DNA of 5,633 nt, from positions 1 to 5,633 of the forward strand of contig JAKBAF010000101.1 of the NCBI GenBank assembly GCA_021809305.1. Reading direction: 5' to 3'. Positions 4,945 through 5,633 of this stretch are shown here, one piece after another; positions within the stretch are counted from its first letter, which is position 1, and every line of letters starts with the position of its first letter. Position numbers and translations under genes: made by a program. The notes beneath the pieces were generated by a model. It searched no databases. It saw only the letters and a program-made list of their open reading frames with translations, and had not been told where the DNA came from. The DNA comes from a bacterium (GTDB taxonomy: Bacteria; Chlamydiota; Chlamydiia; Chlamydiales; JAFEGQ01).

Positions 4945-5633
4945 ATGGAAACTTTAGCGCCTACAGATGGAAGAGTACCCGCTCCGCCTCCTCCCATAGA
5001 TGACAGGATGAACCGCTTTTGGGAGAATCTTACCTGTTGCTGCTGCGTCACTGGATCCTTCAGCTTGATCGTTGCTGGTGTGGCCTTTACTAAGTGGCGA
5101 AGAGCCTCGGCCCTATTGCCCCTAAAGAGGCAAGAGGCTCGCAACCTTGGAATCCTAACCGTCGTCTCCTCCATTATCGGCGCATCCTCTTGCTGCGGCT
5201 GCCTCGTCACCGCACAGGGGGTTAAGGATAAGGAGGGTAGCTCGTCTACATCAAACTCATCTGGATGGAGCCTATTTGGAGGGAGTGCATCTCGCCAGAT
5301 CAAAGACGATGCCGCACGCGTTGCCGCCTGGTACGACCGCGTCCCACTTTTGACCAAGCTGCTTGAAGTTGAGAGACTAGAGAAGATGTCCGAAATTCAG
5401 AGTCATCCGCTCTATGCTCTCAGTTTGCGGCTATTTCCAGACAGATCAGACCTAGCCTTCCTTCTTGCACAACCAATCTGCATGAACGAAGAGAAGCTCG
5501 AATTTCTCACGTGCCTTAGAGAGGGTCAGCTAAATGTTATTGTCACCGAGCTAATGACTGCAGAAAGTACGAAAGCAAGGAAAGCTCTTGCGCAGCTCAA
5601 GGAGATCGACTTTTCTAGTTGTCAACTGAACAA
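4945..5633 (+). CDS. Cysteine-rich two-helix membrane protein, candidate inclusion membrane (Inc-like) protein, C-terminus cut by window edge
   Basis: Reading from 4945 gives 229 open codons running off the right edge. The N-terminus (1-28) is polar with a proline run, APPPP (13-17). Two hydrophobic segments follow, about 30-48 and 67-90, joined by a basic 18-residue linker (KWRRASALLPLKRQEAR). After them come a Ser/Gly-rich stretch (98-116) and a soluble, probably helical domain. Closely spaced paired hydrophobic segments with soluble ends are the mark of chlamydial Inc proteins, which are type III secreted into the inclusion membrane. Cysteines cluster at the start of the first helix (31-34) and the end of the second (83, 84, 86), so in a hairpin they would face the same side. 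There is no signal peptide and only a weak ribosome site (GAGTGGTG, 4932-4939). I recognise no specific family. The Inc assignment is inference from topology; an ordinary inner-membrane protein is the main alternative. Confidence 0.8.
   Translation, partial: METLAPTDGRVPAPPPPIDDRMNRFWENLTCCCCVTGSFSLIVAGVAFTKWRRASALLPLKRQEARNLGILTVVSSIIGASSCCGCLVTAQGVKDKEGSSSTSNSSGWSLFGGSASRQIKDDAARVAAWYDRVPLLTKLLEVERLEKMSEIQSHPLYALSLRLFPDRSDLAFLLAQPICMNEEKLEFLTCLREGQLNVIVTELMTAESTKARKALAQLKEIDFSSCQLN

Noticed and set aside
4914..5357. Minus-strand frame of 147 codons
   Set aside because: It is antisense to the Inc-like gene, whose frame has a coherent two-helix layout, stays open to the window edge and follows a good promoter.

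Overview
The window looks like chromosomal DNA from a member of the Chlamydiota, most likely an environmental (non-Chlamydiaceae) lineage. The GroEL protein aligns with E. coli GroEL without gaps through the key residues. It also carries stretches I remember as typical of chlamydial GroEL1, such as EKKDRVEDAQHATKAAVEEG and ILPGGGTAYIRCIP, and it ends in GMDY plus one residue. GroES shares GGIILPD..KKKQ with chlamydial GroES. A pepF gene next to groES-groEL is, from memory, also the arrangement in Chlamydia. Coding GC appears to be near 50%, which is high for the phylum; the intergenic DNA is AT-richer.

Layout, left to right. (1) Positions 1-1616, minus strand: the first 538 codons of an oligoendopeptidase F (pepF) with an intact HEAGH zinc site; the gene runs off the left edge. 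(2) Positions 1617-2006: intergenic DNA that contains a 164-bp imperfect palindrome resembling a MITE, flanked by ATTT direct repeats, 33 bases upstream of the pepF start. It is followed by AT-rich DNA with a small operator-like palindrome. (3) Positions 2007-2507, plus strand: a possible 40-residue ORF of unknown function, then a gene for the phosphocarrier HPr with a 30-residue N-terminal extension. (4) Positions 2508-2739: the groE control region, with a CIRCE (HrcA) operator whose right half is degenerate, weak promoter candidates and a tandem 18-bp repeat in the leader. (5) Positions 2740-4722: groES and groEL, each with a strong Shine-Dalgarno sequence. (6) Positions 4742-4771: a 12-bp hairpin that probably ends the groE transcript. 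(7) Positions 4831-4859: a good sigma-70-type (sigma-66) promoter, followed from 4945 by the first 229 codons of a cysteine-rich protein with a two-helix hydrophobic hairpin. That layout resembles chlamydial inclusion membrane (Inc) proteins.

How the parts fit: groES and groEL form a heat-shock-controlled chaperonin operon. PepF degrades short peptides in the cytoplasm, and HPr carries phosphate in a PTS-type relay whose other components are outside the window. The least explained items are the palindromic element beside pepF, the tandem leader repeat, the small ORF and the Inc-like protein. I did not find a clear new multi-gene system.
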